This document shows positions 10,881 to 21,222 of a stretch of DNA of 64,000 nt, one piece after another. A program made the position numbers and the translations under genes. Source of the DNA: Astrocystis sublimbata. Lineage: Eukaryota; Ascomycota; Sordariomycetes; Xylariales; Xylariaceae. Under the pieces are notes generated by a model. The model was given only the letters and a program-made list of their open reading frames with translations, made no database searches and was not told the origin of the DNA. The DNA lies in the NCBI GenBank assembly GCA_022453515.1, contig JAJNNY010000052.1, forward strand, positions 1 through 64,000. Reading direction: 5' to 3'. Position 1 is the stretch's first letter, and the number at the start of each line of letters is the position of its first letter.

Positions 10881-12995
10881 ATGAAACGAGCCATACCTAT
10901 GGACTGGTATAGCCAGTCCTCCCAGCTGGTGAACATGAGCCGAGTTCACCTCCAGGAGTTCTTGAATGATATCACTACGGAGGTGCGCGCATGGCATGTG
11001 TCAATATCGCAGCTCTTACTCACTGTTGCTTTGGTTTTTGTTGCTCATCGAGCCTCAATTGTGTTCTACCGTCTGTACCTGCACCCGCTGAGCCGTTTCC
11101 CGGGGCCCAAACTGGCTGCCGCAACTACATTGTATCGGGCTTACTACCAGATCGTTCGTGATGGAGAACATGTAGCTCAAGCCACGAAGCTACATGAGAG
11201 ATACGGTATAGCCATCCCATCCTGATTTATCTGATGCTTTATGCCCTTCACTCATGGTTGGTCTTCAGTAAACTGACTTTAAGTAGGCCCTGTCGTCAGA
11301 ATTGCCCCGCATACCGTATGTAGCCAAAAAGACTCATGAAGCTGCAGTTGCAATGGGCATGCTCGCTGAACAATTTCTCATAGCTCCATTTTCGCAATCC
11401 AAAGGCATTCGAGGACATGTTCAAATTCAACTCCAAGCTGATCAAAGCCAATGACTTCTATGACCACCTCGGCCAATCTGATGCCCTGTTCGGTCTTGTG
11501 GACGAGGTCGCCCATAAGGAACGCTTCAAGCCAGTAGCTGACCTTTTCTCGCGGAAAAAGGCACTGGAATTTGAGGGATTGATCGTCAACAATGTGAGTC
11601 ACGACCATTGCAAAAGCTTCAAGCATGATGATTCTTCAGTACTTATCCATACTACACTAGGCGAATCGCATGTGCCAGCTGTTGCTCAAGAGAATCGCCA
11701 GCGACCAGAAGCCAGTTAACATTGCTCGAGCATATCGCGCTGTGGCCCTGGATGTCATTCAGGACTTTGTCTTCGATTTTGTGCCCTCTCATCTTCGCGG
11801 TTTGCAAGACGAGTCATTCGACACCCTCTTCGTCCATACAACGTGGGATGTTATGGACTGGACGGCCTGGTGCTTTCGCAACTTTCCTCTCGCCCTGTCA
11901 TTCTCCAACCAGTTGCCCCAGTGTCTGCGACGAGTTCTGTTTCCGGGAGAGGCTGCTAATATTGAGTCGTTCGATGTAAGGAGGTAGCTATCCCTCAATG
12001 TTGCAATCGCTGACAACTTACGATCATCTAGACAATCTATAAGCTCGTCGAAGCGAACGTGGCGGTCGGCCCCAATTGGCGGCGAGATAGTCTTCTCAGC
12101 CGCATGGCAGGTAAAGTCACAATGGATCAGCTCACGGCGGAGTGCATGGGAACTATGTTTGGCGGTGTCATCAACATCGCCAATATGCTACCATACGGTG
12201 CTTTCTGTGTCAGCCAGAATCCTCCTCTACAGGAGGAGCTGTTCCGTGAGTTGGAATCGGTGTGGCCGAATCCCAATGATCCAATTCCTGAATACACTCA
12301 GCTGTCTCAGCTTCCAGTTTTGGTTCGTTATTGAGATGCGCAACCCACGAACGCATCGGTGGCTGACAGTATTACAGAAAGGCGTAGTGAAGGAAAGCTT
12401 ACGTCTGATGCATGGCATCATCGTCGGTCCTCCAAGACTCACCCCAGCCGAAGGAGCAGAGATTGATGGTCACTTTGTTCCTCCCAATGTAGGTTCTGCC
12501 GCTACGTGAGCTGTTCCTTCAACGCTAACTTTGCAGGTGATTGTCACAACGTCTTCGCTCTACTGCCATACGAATCCTGATGTCTTCCCGGAACCTCAAA
12601 AGTTTGATCCGCACCGCTGGGACAACAGCCCGCCGGAAATGGACAAGTGGTTGGTACCCTTCTCTAAGGGCAAGAGAATGTGCCCCGGAAAAGAGTGCGC
12701 AGTTCAATTCCTGAACCTTTCTTATTATCTCTTAATTAGTTACGAGAGTTCTAACATAGACTAGGATCTCTGTCATGGAGCTATTCATTGTCCTTGCGCT
12801 CACTTTCCGCAAGTTCGAGCTCAAGCCAGTGGAGACTACGTGAGTGCAATATCTCAGCTGTTGTAGTGCCGTGCTAATTGAATTTGGCTTAGTATTGAGG
12901 ACTTCGATTGGAAAGTGTATGTGTCTCTGCACTTCAAGGGCCGCTTTTTCTACGCCAATATGACTCCGCGTCCTGGTGTTGCAGTCGTAGCTTGA
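10881..12995 (+). CDS. cytochrome P450 monooxygenase
   Basis: Microsomal P450 of 538 aa in the trichodiene-oxygenase-like group of fungal P450s. Nine exons read as 10881-11205, 11287-11315, 11384-11593, 11661-11975, 12032-12322, 12378-12488, 12537-12694, 12765-12839 and 12893-12995; all phases agree. An N-terminal anchor (LLLTVALVFVAHRASIVFY) is followed by LHPLSRFPGPKLAAAT. The K-helix ExxR is in VVKESLRL, the PERF-like motif is FDPHRW, and the haem loop is FSKGKRMCPG with the Cys thiolate. The I-helix is odd: where relatives have AGTxTT this protein reads FGGVINIAN and lacks the conserved Thr. The donor of intron 5 is GTTCGT, off consensus. It lies between the peptidase and the dioxygenase and is a likely tailoring oxidase of the candidate cluster; substrate unknown. 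Confidence 0.88.
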
Positions 12996-13913
12996 GAGCA
13001 CCATGATGTTATGTTAATTGTGGCTGGATGGACAATGGCTCGGAAATAGCCATTCTGAGCTTCATAGATTGAGATTGCATAATAAATTGAAGCCATCAAT
13101 GAATTGACTGGTTCGCTTATTTCTCATGACAGCACTAGTGTGTAGATCGTCCGGGTTTCGGCAGCTACCCGGCGAGGACATCCGGAGACCTAACAAATAA
13201 GAATACGACACCCAACACGGCATGTAACGCACCAGGACAGGGACCCTGACCCCTGACCCCTGACCCCTGACCCCTTGAACCGAGATCGACGTGGAGCAAG
13301 CTGAAAAGTTCTGGACTTCGTCAAGCCATCTCAATATGCAGCCTAGTCTGCCATGTGGGCTAAGCTGAAAGGAATTTACTACGATGTTTCGGTAGATGTT
13401 GCTTTATCGAAGTAATAATTACGTATGATTGTCGAGTGCTCGCTAATCTGCAAGACTGCTCATTGCACACTTATGTCAAATCACCTGATCGACACGTAGT
13501 ACGTACAACGTTTAAGTCGCAACCTTATGTCACAACTGACCGAGACAAGCCAGCTCCTACCTAGTAGTCTTACGTTGTACCGCCGGATCTGTTACCCTGC
13601 ATCCGGTCAGTCAGCCACTGTGCCTATATGAGTGCATACCCAGCGCTAGACAAGGTCTCTCGAGTGTACATAGTATTCGCTATTGATGTATCAGCCCGAC
13701 TATTAAGTAGCCCCGCGAGGATATGGAATGATTCTAGCAAGGTCTGTTAATTAGACTGTCACTAGCTCTCAAATTTGTCTTATTAGGTTCCATGAATGGT
13801 TCCATGGGGCTTGGTGCCAAGTAATTACTTGTATTACTAGGTATGAGATACTCTCTCACAGAACATGTCTCTTACTGTCGAAGAGGACAGCAGAACAAAT
13901 CGAATGTAGCTAA
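12996..13913. other. intergenic between convergent P450 and dioxygenase genes
   Basis: About 0.9 kb where two genes converge. It contains the four-unit CCCTGAC repeat listed separately. No gene seen. Confidence 0.4.
13244..13271. repeat. 7-bp tandem repeat, CCCTGAC x4
   Basis: Four perfect head-to-tail copies of CCCTGAC in the intergenic region downstream of the P450. Length variation by slippage is expected; no function inferred. Confidence 0.8.
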
Positions 13914-14856
13914 TTACATAGTATTGAAGGGTTGCGCATCCCATCGTACGCGCCGAAGGTACCGGTTCGGGTCCCGTACATGGTTCCGTGAATGGAGCCA
14001 ACGTCTATTGTCTAGCAAGACAATGGATCCCCGCGGTAAGACATCAGGCGCTAGGTCCAAGACATGTCCCCTGATTATCGAGCCCGACAAGGCTTGCTGA
14101 AGCTCCTTCAGGGCCGCTTCCCCTTGCGCCGTGGAGGCGTGAATGATGTCATGGCGAAACCTCAGCTGCACCCTTCCCCCGGCCTTGTCCACATGTAGAA
14201 CGCTGCCGGTGATGTTCTTCTGGTGCTCTGATTTGACGAACTCAGGTGGAACGGTGATCTGGAACTCTTTCCTGCATAACGATTCGACCACGGTTGGGGA
14301 TAGGACGGATAGCAGGGAGTCGGCATTCAAGACCGAGAGAGTACCCCCACCGCACTGGTCGGCGCGAATCACCTGCAGCGCAAAGTAACAGGGGGGTGAC
14401 GCTTCGTAACTGCAATCCGTGTGCCAGGAAAAGTTTTCCATTGTCTCAGAGCGAGCGGCGACGACTGAAGTGTCCTTGGCCACCTCCTGCGGGCGGACGT
14501 CCCAAAACCAGCCACGCGATGCACTGTGGGTGATGGGAAGTCCATGGCCGTGGTCTCTGTGCAGGTTCAGGAGCAGGCTTTTCAGATACGTACAATCGTC
14601 GTCCTCAAATCGAAGGCTGATCTTCAAGATCCCCCTCTCCTTGAGCAGGCTGTCGATTTGTCGTACATGTTGAGCATTCTGAGCCTCTGCGATGGCGTTG
14701 CAATGAAGGTTAGGCAAACTGCTTAGAGAGCGCCGCGATATTTGACCTTGAATCTATTAGCAGCCAGATCTAGTCGTAAGGGCAAGCTGCTGGGCCGATA
14801 TAATTACCTGGAGTCGAGCGCACACAGGCTCGAGATATTAGTCGAAGGAACGACAT
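13914..14856 (-). CDS. TauD/TfdA-like Fe(II)/2-oxoglutarate dioxygenase
   Basis: Non-haem iron oxygenase of 293 aa in the TauD/TfdA (clavaminate synthase-like) family. These use 2-oxoglutarate and O2 to hydroxylate, desaturate or cyclise small molecules. The iron facial triad is visible: HTD in SWHTDCSYE, and the distal His in LLDNRRWLHSRN. The 2OG-binding Arg is in RYLRRVRW near the C-terminus. The long exon has no in-frame ATG at its 5' end. An upstream exon 14808-14856 (starting MSFLRL) joins through a 61-nt intron 14747-14807 in correct phase with a good branch point; the acceptor CAAG is a little weak. The resulting N-terminus is rich in Arg/Ser with no acid in its first 30 residues, like a mitochondrial presequence. 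It is divergent with the unknown 502-aa protein gene and is a likely tailoring enzyme of the cluster. Confidence 0.82.
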
Positions 14857-15333
14857 GCCGATAGATATTGGAAGGGGAAAGGGGTGAATTGCTTGATCTC
14901 GGTACTGATTTAATTATCAGCGAAGGAGATCATGGGGTGTATGAAGTGCCTGCATTTGATTTTCATCATGTACTCGCGAGTAAAAGAGGAGACTATGCTT
15001 TATTTCAATTCATATTTGCGCCAAAAACATGTGTGATTCACAAGAGACTCACTCAGCTGGCCACATTCAGGCCACATTCAGGCCATATTCATTCCATTAC
15101 GTTGCATCACGTAGATCACGCTGAGTCAGTTGCACTAGCAATTTCCGAGGTACTTTTCGACAACTATTCAGATGTATCATGCCATGGCCGCTTCTGCGTG
15201 TCTATTTTAAAAATGGCGGGAGCTACTACAATCGAAGCATACGCCATCTCTCTCTAACCAGTTCTCCCATCTTCCTTTATTCTACCCCTTTCCAGACACA
15301 CACTTTCTATGAAGAGAAGACACAACTTCCACG
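14857..15333. promoter_or_regulatory. divergent promoter between dioxygenase and unknown core candidate
   Basis: A 477-bp head-to-head region shared by the dioxygenase (minus) and the 502-aa protein (plus). It holds three 11-bp direct repeats at 15059-15091, listed separately. CT-rich leader sequence precedes the ATG at 15334. Confidence 0.5.
15059..15091. promoter_or_regulatory. three 11-bp direct repeats, candidate regulator sites
   Basis: GGCCACATTCA occurs twice without spacing and is followed at once by GGCCATATTCA (one change). The array lies about 200 bp from the dioxygenase ATG and 240 bp from the other ATG. Tandem operator-like sites in a divergent cluster promoter suggest binding by a multimeric regulator; none is encoded next to it in the window. 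Confidence 0.45.
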
Positions 15334-16988
15334 ATGTTGATCGCCGATCTCCGGAAGCAATCTCAAGGTCCTGCGTGCCTATCCTTTCTTGATCTCGAGC
15401 ACCACACCCATGAGAGCTCTTCAAAGATCGCAGGCTGTTACATACGCCATGGATTGGCTTCAACAACTGAGCTGGAGCAAGCCTCATGTACGATTCCGAG
15501 GGACTACATCAAGGCATTGATCAAGGGTCACAAGATGGCCGCCGATGCCGCCAAGTTACTGAACAGCAAAGAATATGCGGACTCGATGCAGATGAAGATC
15601 ATTAAGACGGCTCTTGTCTGCGGATCGCCCTCCAAAGGTCATGCCAAAGACCTTGAGGGGGTAACCAGCTTTCAGAAAACTCAATTCTGGTCCAAAGATT
15701 CTGTTTCGTCCCAGTATCTGCATTTCTCCGGAGGGTCTCGGCCTCTGCATGACGTGCTCGTCCAAGAGGGCAAGACAATGTACGACCGCGTGTGTCTGCA
15801 ATCAGGTATGTGTCTGTTCTCTATGGACATGGTCCAGTCTAGCCTGAACACCAACGGCCGCGTTGATGCATCTCGCTTCATGAGTTCCGCGCCCACCTTT
15901 TATGAGGTCGAATACATTGCCCGTGCTTGCCCCGTGATTGCCGACATGGGTGCTACAATCTTCGACACGACGAAGCGAGCCAGGGAGCTGAACAACGGCG
16001 CTGGCGACATTGCTCTTCAGATTGGACTGGATGTACCAACTTTTCATTACTTCCACTCCGTTCAATCCAAGGTGCAGGACAAGGCATGCACTTTCCCGGA
16101 AGCTCTCCGATGGATGCAAATCGTGATCAAACGACACGAGCAAATCGCCGAGGTTTTCCAGGGCTACCTCCTTCATCAGTTGGCCCAAAGGGGCTTGGGG
16201 CCATCCCAGATGCAGATTCAGGTATCGAAGAGGGGCATCACAGTGGCCGCTCACATCCTTGAGGCGCTGGAAAGGTCAGAGATGCCCTCCTTTGACGAGG
16301 CCCTGAAGCTCTTGGGAGAGGAGGATGAGATGTGGAAGGACTTCTGGAACATGCTGCCACCGAAAGATCGGGCTACGGACTTTCGCAGTCTCTCCTATCT
16401 CTTCTATGTCTACGAGATCATCCGACCAGCCCTGAAAGGAAACATCGTTTCAGCTGACTCCAGACTCAATTCGAAGGCGAAAACCGGACGGCTGATCATC
16501 GGCATTGATGATGCTGCGGAGCGACCGATCTATTCTCGCTCGCAGAAGTTGCTGAAGAAAATACGGAACCACCCCGCGGTCGAGAGGTTGCCTTCCCTCA
16601 GTAAGTATTCTCGAGTCTTTCATTCTCATACCCTACAGAACCACTGTTGTCAAATTCCACATGCTTATGCATGCTCTCGAGACATTTTACACATGAGTCA
16701 ATCCTTCTCAAGACGGTATCAAATTCTAACTCTTGCTTATCAACAGTGGAAATTTACATGAACCGCCGTGTGTTCATCAACAACAATGAGGCGGGCTCAA
16801 ACCTGTATCTGGACGACCCGAGCCCTGAAAAGCCCGTTGTGACGCAGTGGAAGCCGATGGGTGAAATGGAAGCTGAGCCGCAGCCCTCCTCTAGTGCAAT
16901 CAGCCCATATGATCTAGCTAGAAACTTGTATGGCGAGGATGCGTCGAAGGTATTGCGCGCATTGTTCGACAATGTTGGCCTTTCCTAA
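15334..16988 (+). CDS. unrecognised 502-aa protein, candidate core enzyme of the cluster
   Basis: Two exons, 15334-16600 and 16747-16988, join in frame (PSL|MEIYMNRRVFINNN). The product is soluble, without signal peptide or membrane helix. It has none of the motifs of PKS, NRPS, terpene synthase (no DDxxD), DMATS, DIT1/PvcA isocyanide synthase or IDO. Visible landmarks: a strand-like TALVCGSPSKGHA at 92-104, EVEYIARACPVIADMG at 191-206, DVPTFHYFHS at 233-242, a charged helix around WMQIVIKRHEQIAEVF, and SYLFYVYEIIRP at 354-364. The pattern AL[IV]xxS followed by a YxxxxxP helix and a later VPxxxxYxH faintly recalls tRNA-dependent cyclodipeptide synthases, including the fungal arginine-type ones formerly called hypothetical. 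The usual catalytic Glu is Ala in that alignment, so this is only a hypothesis. Its place between a dioxygenase, a P450 and two exporters suggests it builds the scaffold. Confidence 0.75.
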
Positions 16989-17826
16989 GATGGACGGGTA
17001 GGCGCTTTCATGTCTTTGCCCAATCAGCCACGAGCTGAGTTTGGGCCCATATGCTACGTTGAACCTTGCAGACATTTCATAGGATTAATAATTATGACAA
17101 TTGCCATATCCTCTTTCAGGGTTCTCCTTCAGTAAAGATAGAGCTGAGGCGTCCTAGTCTCCTAGATGACTTCAAATAGAGGCGTTTCGAGTAACCAATA
17201 TGGCGTTCAACGCTACTACCTATAAGGGAAAAAAAAGAAAATAGTCGAATTGAGTACTACCGTGGCATGGGCTCGGCGACACAACATCTCCACAGGCTGG
17301 AAGGTCTTAGACAGCTGATGCAAGATCGCCGATCGTGCCAATGCCGAACGCGACTATGCTAGGCAAAAGAAATTGGACTGGAATGACCCTAACATCACAG
17401 CGTGCCCCAGCTGATATCTCGTCATATAATCTCAACTTGGCGCACCCATTCAGGCATTATGCACTCAATCCCCCTGTGGACCCCCTCCCCTAGTCATGGA
17501 CAGTATAACACAGCGCATCCGGAGTGGCGTCTACTATAGGAGCATTCGGATTCCGTGTTTGTAGTACACCGCAATAGTCCCCTCAATAGTTGGGATTCGG
17601 AATTAATAGGTATTAGTTCTGTTCGACGATCAGTTATGTTTCGACCATGAATAGCTGATGGCTGACTCGTGCGGTTGGGCTCTATCAAATAGTAATCACG
17701 ATGGTAGCCTTCAATTGAATACATGAATGCAATTGCTAGAAAGTGTGCCAAATCAATCCAGTAGCAACGCGCGCGATCGGTTTCCAACACCGATTTGCTT
17801 GAGCTCTCGTGGTGACATTGGCCAAG
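16989..17826. other. intergenic, upstream of DHA2 transporter
   Basis: About 0.84 kb. The ORFs here look like noise. It holds the promoter of the transporter gene; no motif stands out. Confidence 0.4.
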
Positions 17827-19636
17827 ATGGACGAGACCACTCCCCTCCTCCAGAATCAATCGTATTCCCTCCCCCATAAGCGGCTTTTGACCATCTTCCC
17901 CGCCCTCGCGCTGATACAGCTCACCTCCTTCCTTGACCAGACCTCCATCTCCACGAGTCTGCCGGCCATAGCTTCCGGCCTCGGCACCGGCGGCTCCATC
18001 TCACTGGTCAATGCGAGCTTCCTCATCACGAGCACGAGCATCCAGCTGATCAATGGCCGGCTGTCCGACATCTTCGGCCGCAAGGCTTCGCTGGCCACCG
18101 CGCTTAGCATTATGGGTGTGGGCAACCTGCTCTCGGGCTTCGCCGCGACCCCGGCTCAGCTGTTCGCCGCGCGCGCTTTTACTGGCTTCGGCGCCGGCGC
18201 CATAAACGCCCTCGTCCAGATCGCCATCGCCGACATCACCACCCTCCAGCAGCGCGGCTACTACTTCGGCATAGTCGGCCTCGCTGTTGCCGTCGGGAAC
18301 GGCCTGGGCCCCGTCATCGGCGGAGCCCTCACCCAGGCCGTCGGCTGGCAATGGGCCTTCTGGTTCGTCTGCCCGCTCTGCGTGCTTGCCGTTGTCCATC
18401 TCGTGTCAGTCTGGCCGTCGTCGCGTCCTGCTGTGCCTTTCTCATCTCAGCCTGCTCGCGACCGCATCTGGGACAAGCTGAAGCTCGTGGACTGGGCAGG
18501 AGCTGGGGCGAGCTTGTTCGGAATCGCTTTTCTTCTGGTGAGCCGATGGGACATCCCTTCCAAGTTGCCAAGTTCGTCTTCCTAACTCGAGCGCACAGAT
18601 TCCGATCTCACTGGGCGGCTCGACCGTGTCCTGGGCCTCGCCAGCAACAATCTGCATGCTTACGCTAGGGGTGTTGTTCATCGGCCTTTTTCTAGCGATC
18701 GAATGGCGGTTCGCGAAGCTGCCCTTGTTGCCGGCCCGATTATTTCAATACAACTGCTCTACCAATATCTTGATATACGTCAACCTGCTCATAGGCTGGA
18801 TATACTGGGGAAACCTCTTCGTCATGCCGCTCTACTTGCAGAACGTGTACGGTTCAAGCCCGGCTAGGGCTGGTGTGTTGATGTTGCCTATGGTCGTCGC
18901 CCACGGCCTCACGTCGGCCGGAACAGGCATGCTTATATCTAGATTCGGTCACTATAAACCCATCATAGTTACTGGTGCTGTGTGCTGGGCGCTGGCTGCA
19001 GTTGAGAAGACGCATTACAATCAATTCACCCCGCTTTGGAAGATCGTCGTCGTCGGGATATTTGACGGTATCGGCGTGGGCTGCTCGTTACAGCCTGGTA
19101 AGTGTCTCTCCGCGAAGTGGCAGCAGGCCTGTGTTCTTTCAACTAACCGACAATGTTACAGTCCTCGTTGGTTTATTCGCAGGGTCTGACGTCGAGGACC
19201 GAGCCGTCTTGACTGGACTGCGCAATTTTGTCCGAGACATGGGAGGGGCAACCAGCACTACCGGTGTGTTATTATTTCCAGCATCTGATTAACATGATCG
19301 ACGAGCTAATTCGTGTGTGCAGTTTCTGGTGCGATTCTAAGCAACATGTTATTCAGCCAACTGAGGTTCAGGTTCGGACAAGACTTTGTGGCCAAGCTGA
19401 CCTCATCAGCATTCGCATTGAAAGATCTGAATGTCACTGCAGAGGAAAGAGTTATGATTACGGAGGCTTACATGAAAGGACTCCAAGCGGTGTTTGCTTC
19501 CTTCGCCGTGCTGATTGCCGTCCATCTTTGCGCTTGTGCGTGTATTCGGGACTTCGGGTTGGAGCAGCGGCTTGGTAAAAACCGGCAGAGTCGCACCCAC
19601 CGAGAGGGAAGGATACAAAATGGCGGACCCGAATGA
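17827..19636 (+). CDS. MFS multidrug transporter, DHA2 (14-TM) type
   Basis: Fourteen-helix major facilitator of 541 aa, probable plasma-membrane exporter. Exons 17827-18537, 18599-19097, 19162-19263 and 19323-19636 join in frame. The start is the ATG of MDETTPLLQN; the frame upstream offers only GTG. The N-terminus DETTPLL is typical of fungal DHA2 proteins and may be a dileucine sorting signal. Motif A is NGRLSDIFGRKASL. Motif C-like sequence in helix 5 is AVGNGLGPVIGGALTQ. The second half has YLQNVYGSSPARAGVLMLP. It closes the right side of the candidate cluster and probably exports its product or gives self-protection (inference). Codon use is more GC-rich than in the neighbouring intergenic DNA. 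Confidence 0.88.
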
Positions 19637-21222
19637 ATGTTTCATTCATAACATAGAGTTGTGAGATTTAATAATCTTTAATTGTATGTATGAGGTTGTA
19701 TGAGTTGACTGACTATGAGTGCACCATTTTCAAAATTACATACCTACTACTATGTAATTATGAGTATTTTAATAAAAATACTGTGCGTGGGCATGGCTTA
19801 CCAGGTGTTAATCATATGTTCAAACATTATTGCTAGATTTCTTCTCAAAGGGCCAAACCCGTTTATTGATCTCCTCAAATGGGCATCTCTCGCCCTCATC
19901 TCATGCATTACAGATACTCTACCAATACCACCAGCACTAGTGGCCGGTCAGTTACCCCGCACCCCGCTACCCCACCATGCCACGGTAGCTGCCCCTCTCT
20001 CCCGTCGACCTTAATTTAAGCTTATTTTGGGGGAGGGAAATTGGGCCTCGCATGTGAGTTCCTATTTCGTCCGGAACACCGTATAGCAGATGTTTTTCCG
20101 ATAACGGTCGCAATGGCTCTTTTGAACATATAATGTGCACGGTGACTATAACGGGTATATGTCCGGGTACATGCACTGTTGCAAAAGAGCAAGTCTCTAT
20201 GTCCTGTCAATTTACTACGTTTCAACAATGGCAGTGTGTATTGCTCAAAGAACTAAATGAATCGATTGATGTCGTTTACGTATGCAGCGTTTATGGTAAG
20301 AAAATGAACGACTGTCTTCCCAAGCTAGCACTTGTCCTGCAACCAAGGTCGAGACCTGCCCGATATGACAAGAAATTACCATGTATGTCACTAATATCAT
20401 CAGTAACATATGACGCATGCCTTGTCACTGTGCTCGAGGGATGGATAGCTCTGCACCAAGGCAAACCGCGGTTCAATAAGGTGGATCTCCTTTCCATGCG
20501 TTGTTTCTATTGTGTGGTGCTTCCAACGGACCGGATATAGTTGCTACTTTGGCAACAAAGGGCTTAAAGTCCTACTATAACTACCTACACGAGAGCCTCG
20601 GCGACACCAGGTGATCGATGTGCTAGAGCAGAGGAGTTGAAATCTGCCTTCTTTGAGGACGTCTTAACTCATAGATCAATTGTCCCAAGTGCATGAATAG
20701 TCATGCAGCATTATAGAGCAGAACCTTTGACCAGCCAGGGAGACAATGACTCAAATATACTAACTCTAGTCTCTTGTATGTACATATCGGAGGTGTAGAT
20801 AAGCTGTGCCTCTCTTGCCATTTCTCATGTAGGTTTAGGCGCCTGGAGGAGAGCCAAGAAACGCCCCCAGTCGTTATTAGCAGCGACCATAACGCAACCG
20901 AGTCAATATAATAGACAAGCTATGTTGTTTGAACAATAGCTCTTTGTTCAGGACAATGGCGCGACTAGCGACCGGTTCAACAACCTTGTTTCTCAGACTG
21001 TTTCAATTCGATGCCTTTTGCTAGTGCTACAGGATGGAAAAATATGAGCGCATGCGGGCCTCGCTCGAGATGTGTTGCGATTCAACCTTCACATAAGGAG
21101 CCGTATAACAATATCATGATGTTTTGTGATTTACGAGGAAACACTAAACTCAGCCCCGTCGACCAAACCTGATACCCAGCATTTGGTTACTCTCTCTTAT
21201 TTACCTTCTTACTCTATCTATC
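19637..21222. other. intergenic, right border of the candidate cluster
   Basis: About 1.6 kb. ORFs at 19715-20014 and 20133-20540 have no domain or family look and I do not accept them. The region separates the transporter from an unrelated F-box-like gene and is a natural cluster border. Confidence 0.4.

Noticed and set aside
15334..16988. DIT1/PvcA isocyanide synthase, IDO or terpene synthase as identity of the unknown protein
   Set aside because: The diagnostic motifs of these families (for example DDxxD) are absent, and length and composition do not match.
19715..20540. ORFs of 99 and 135 aa right of the cluster
   Set aside because: No family features, uneven composition, no promoter-like leader; kept as intergenic.
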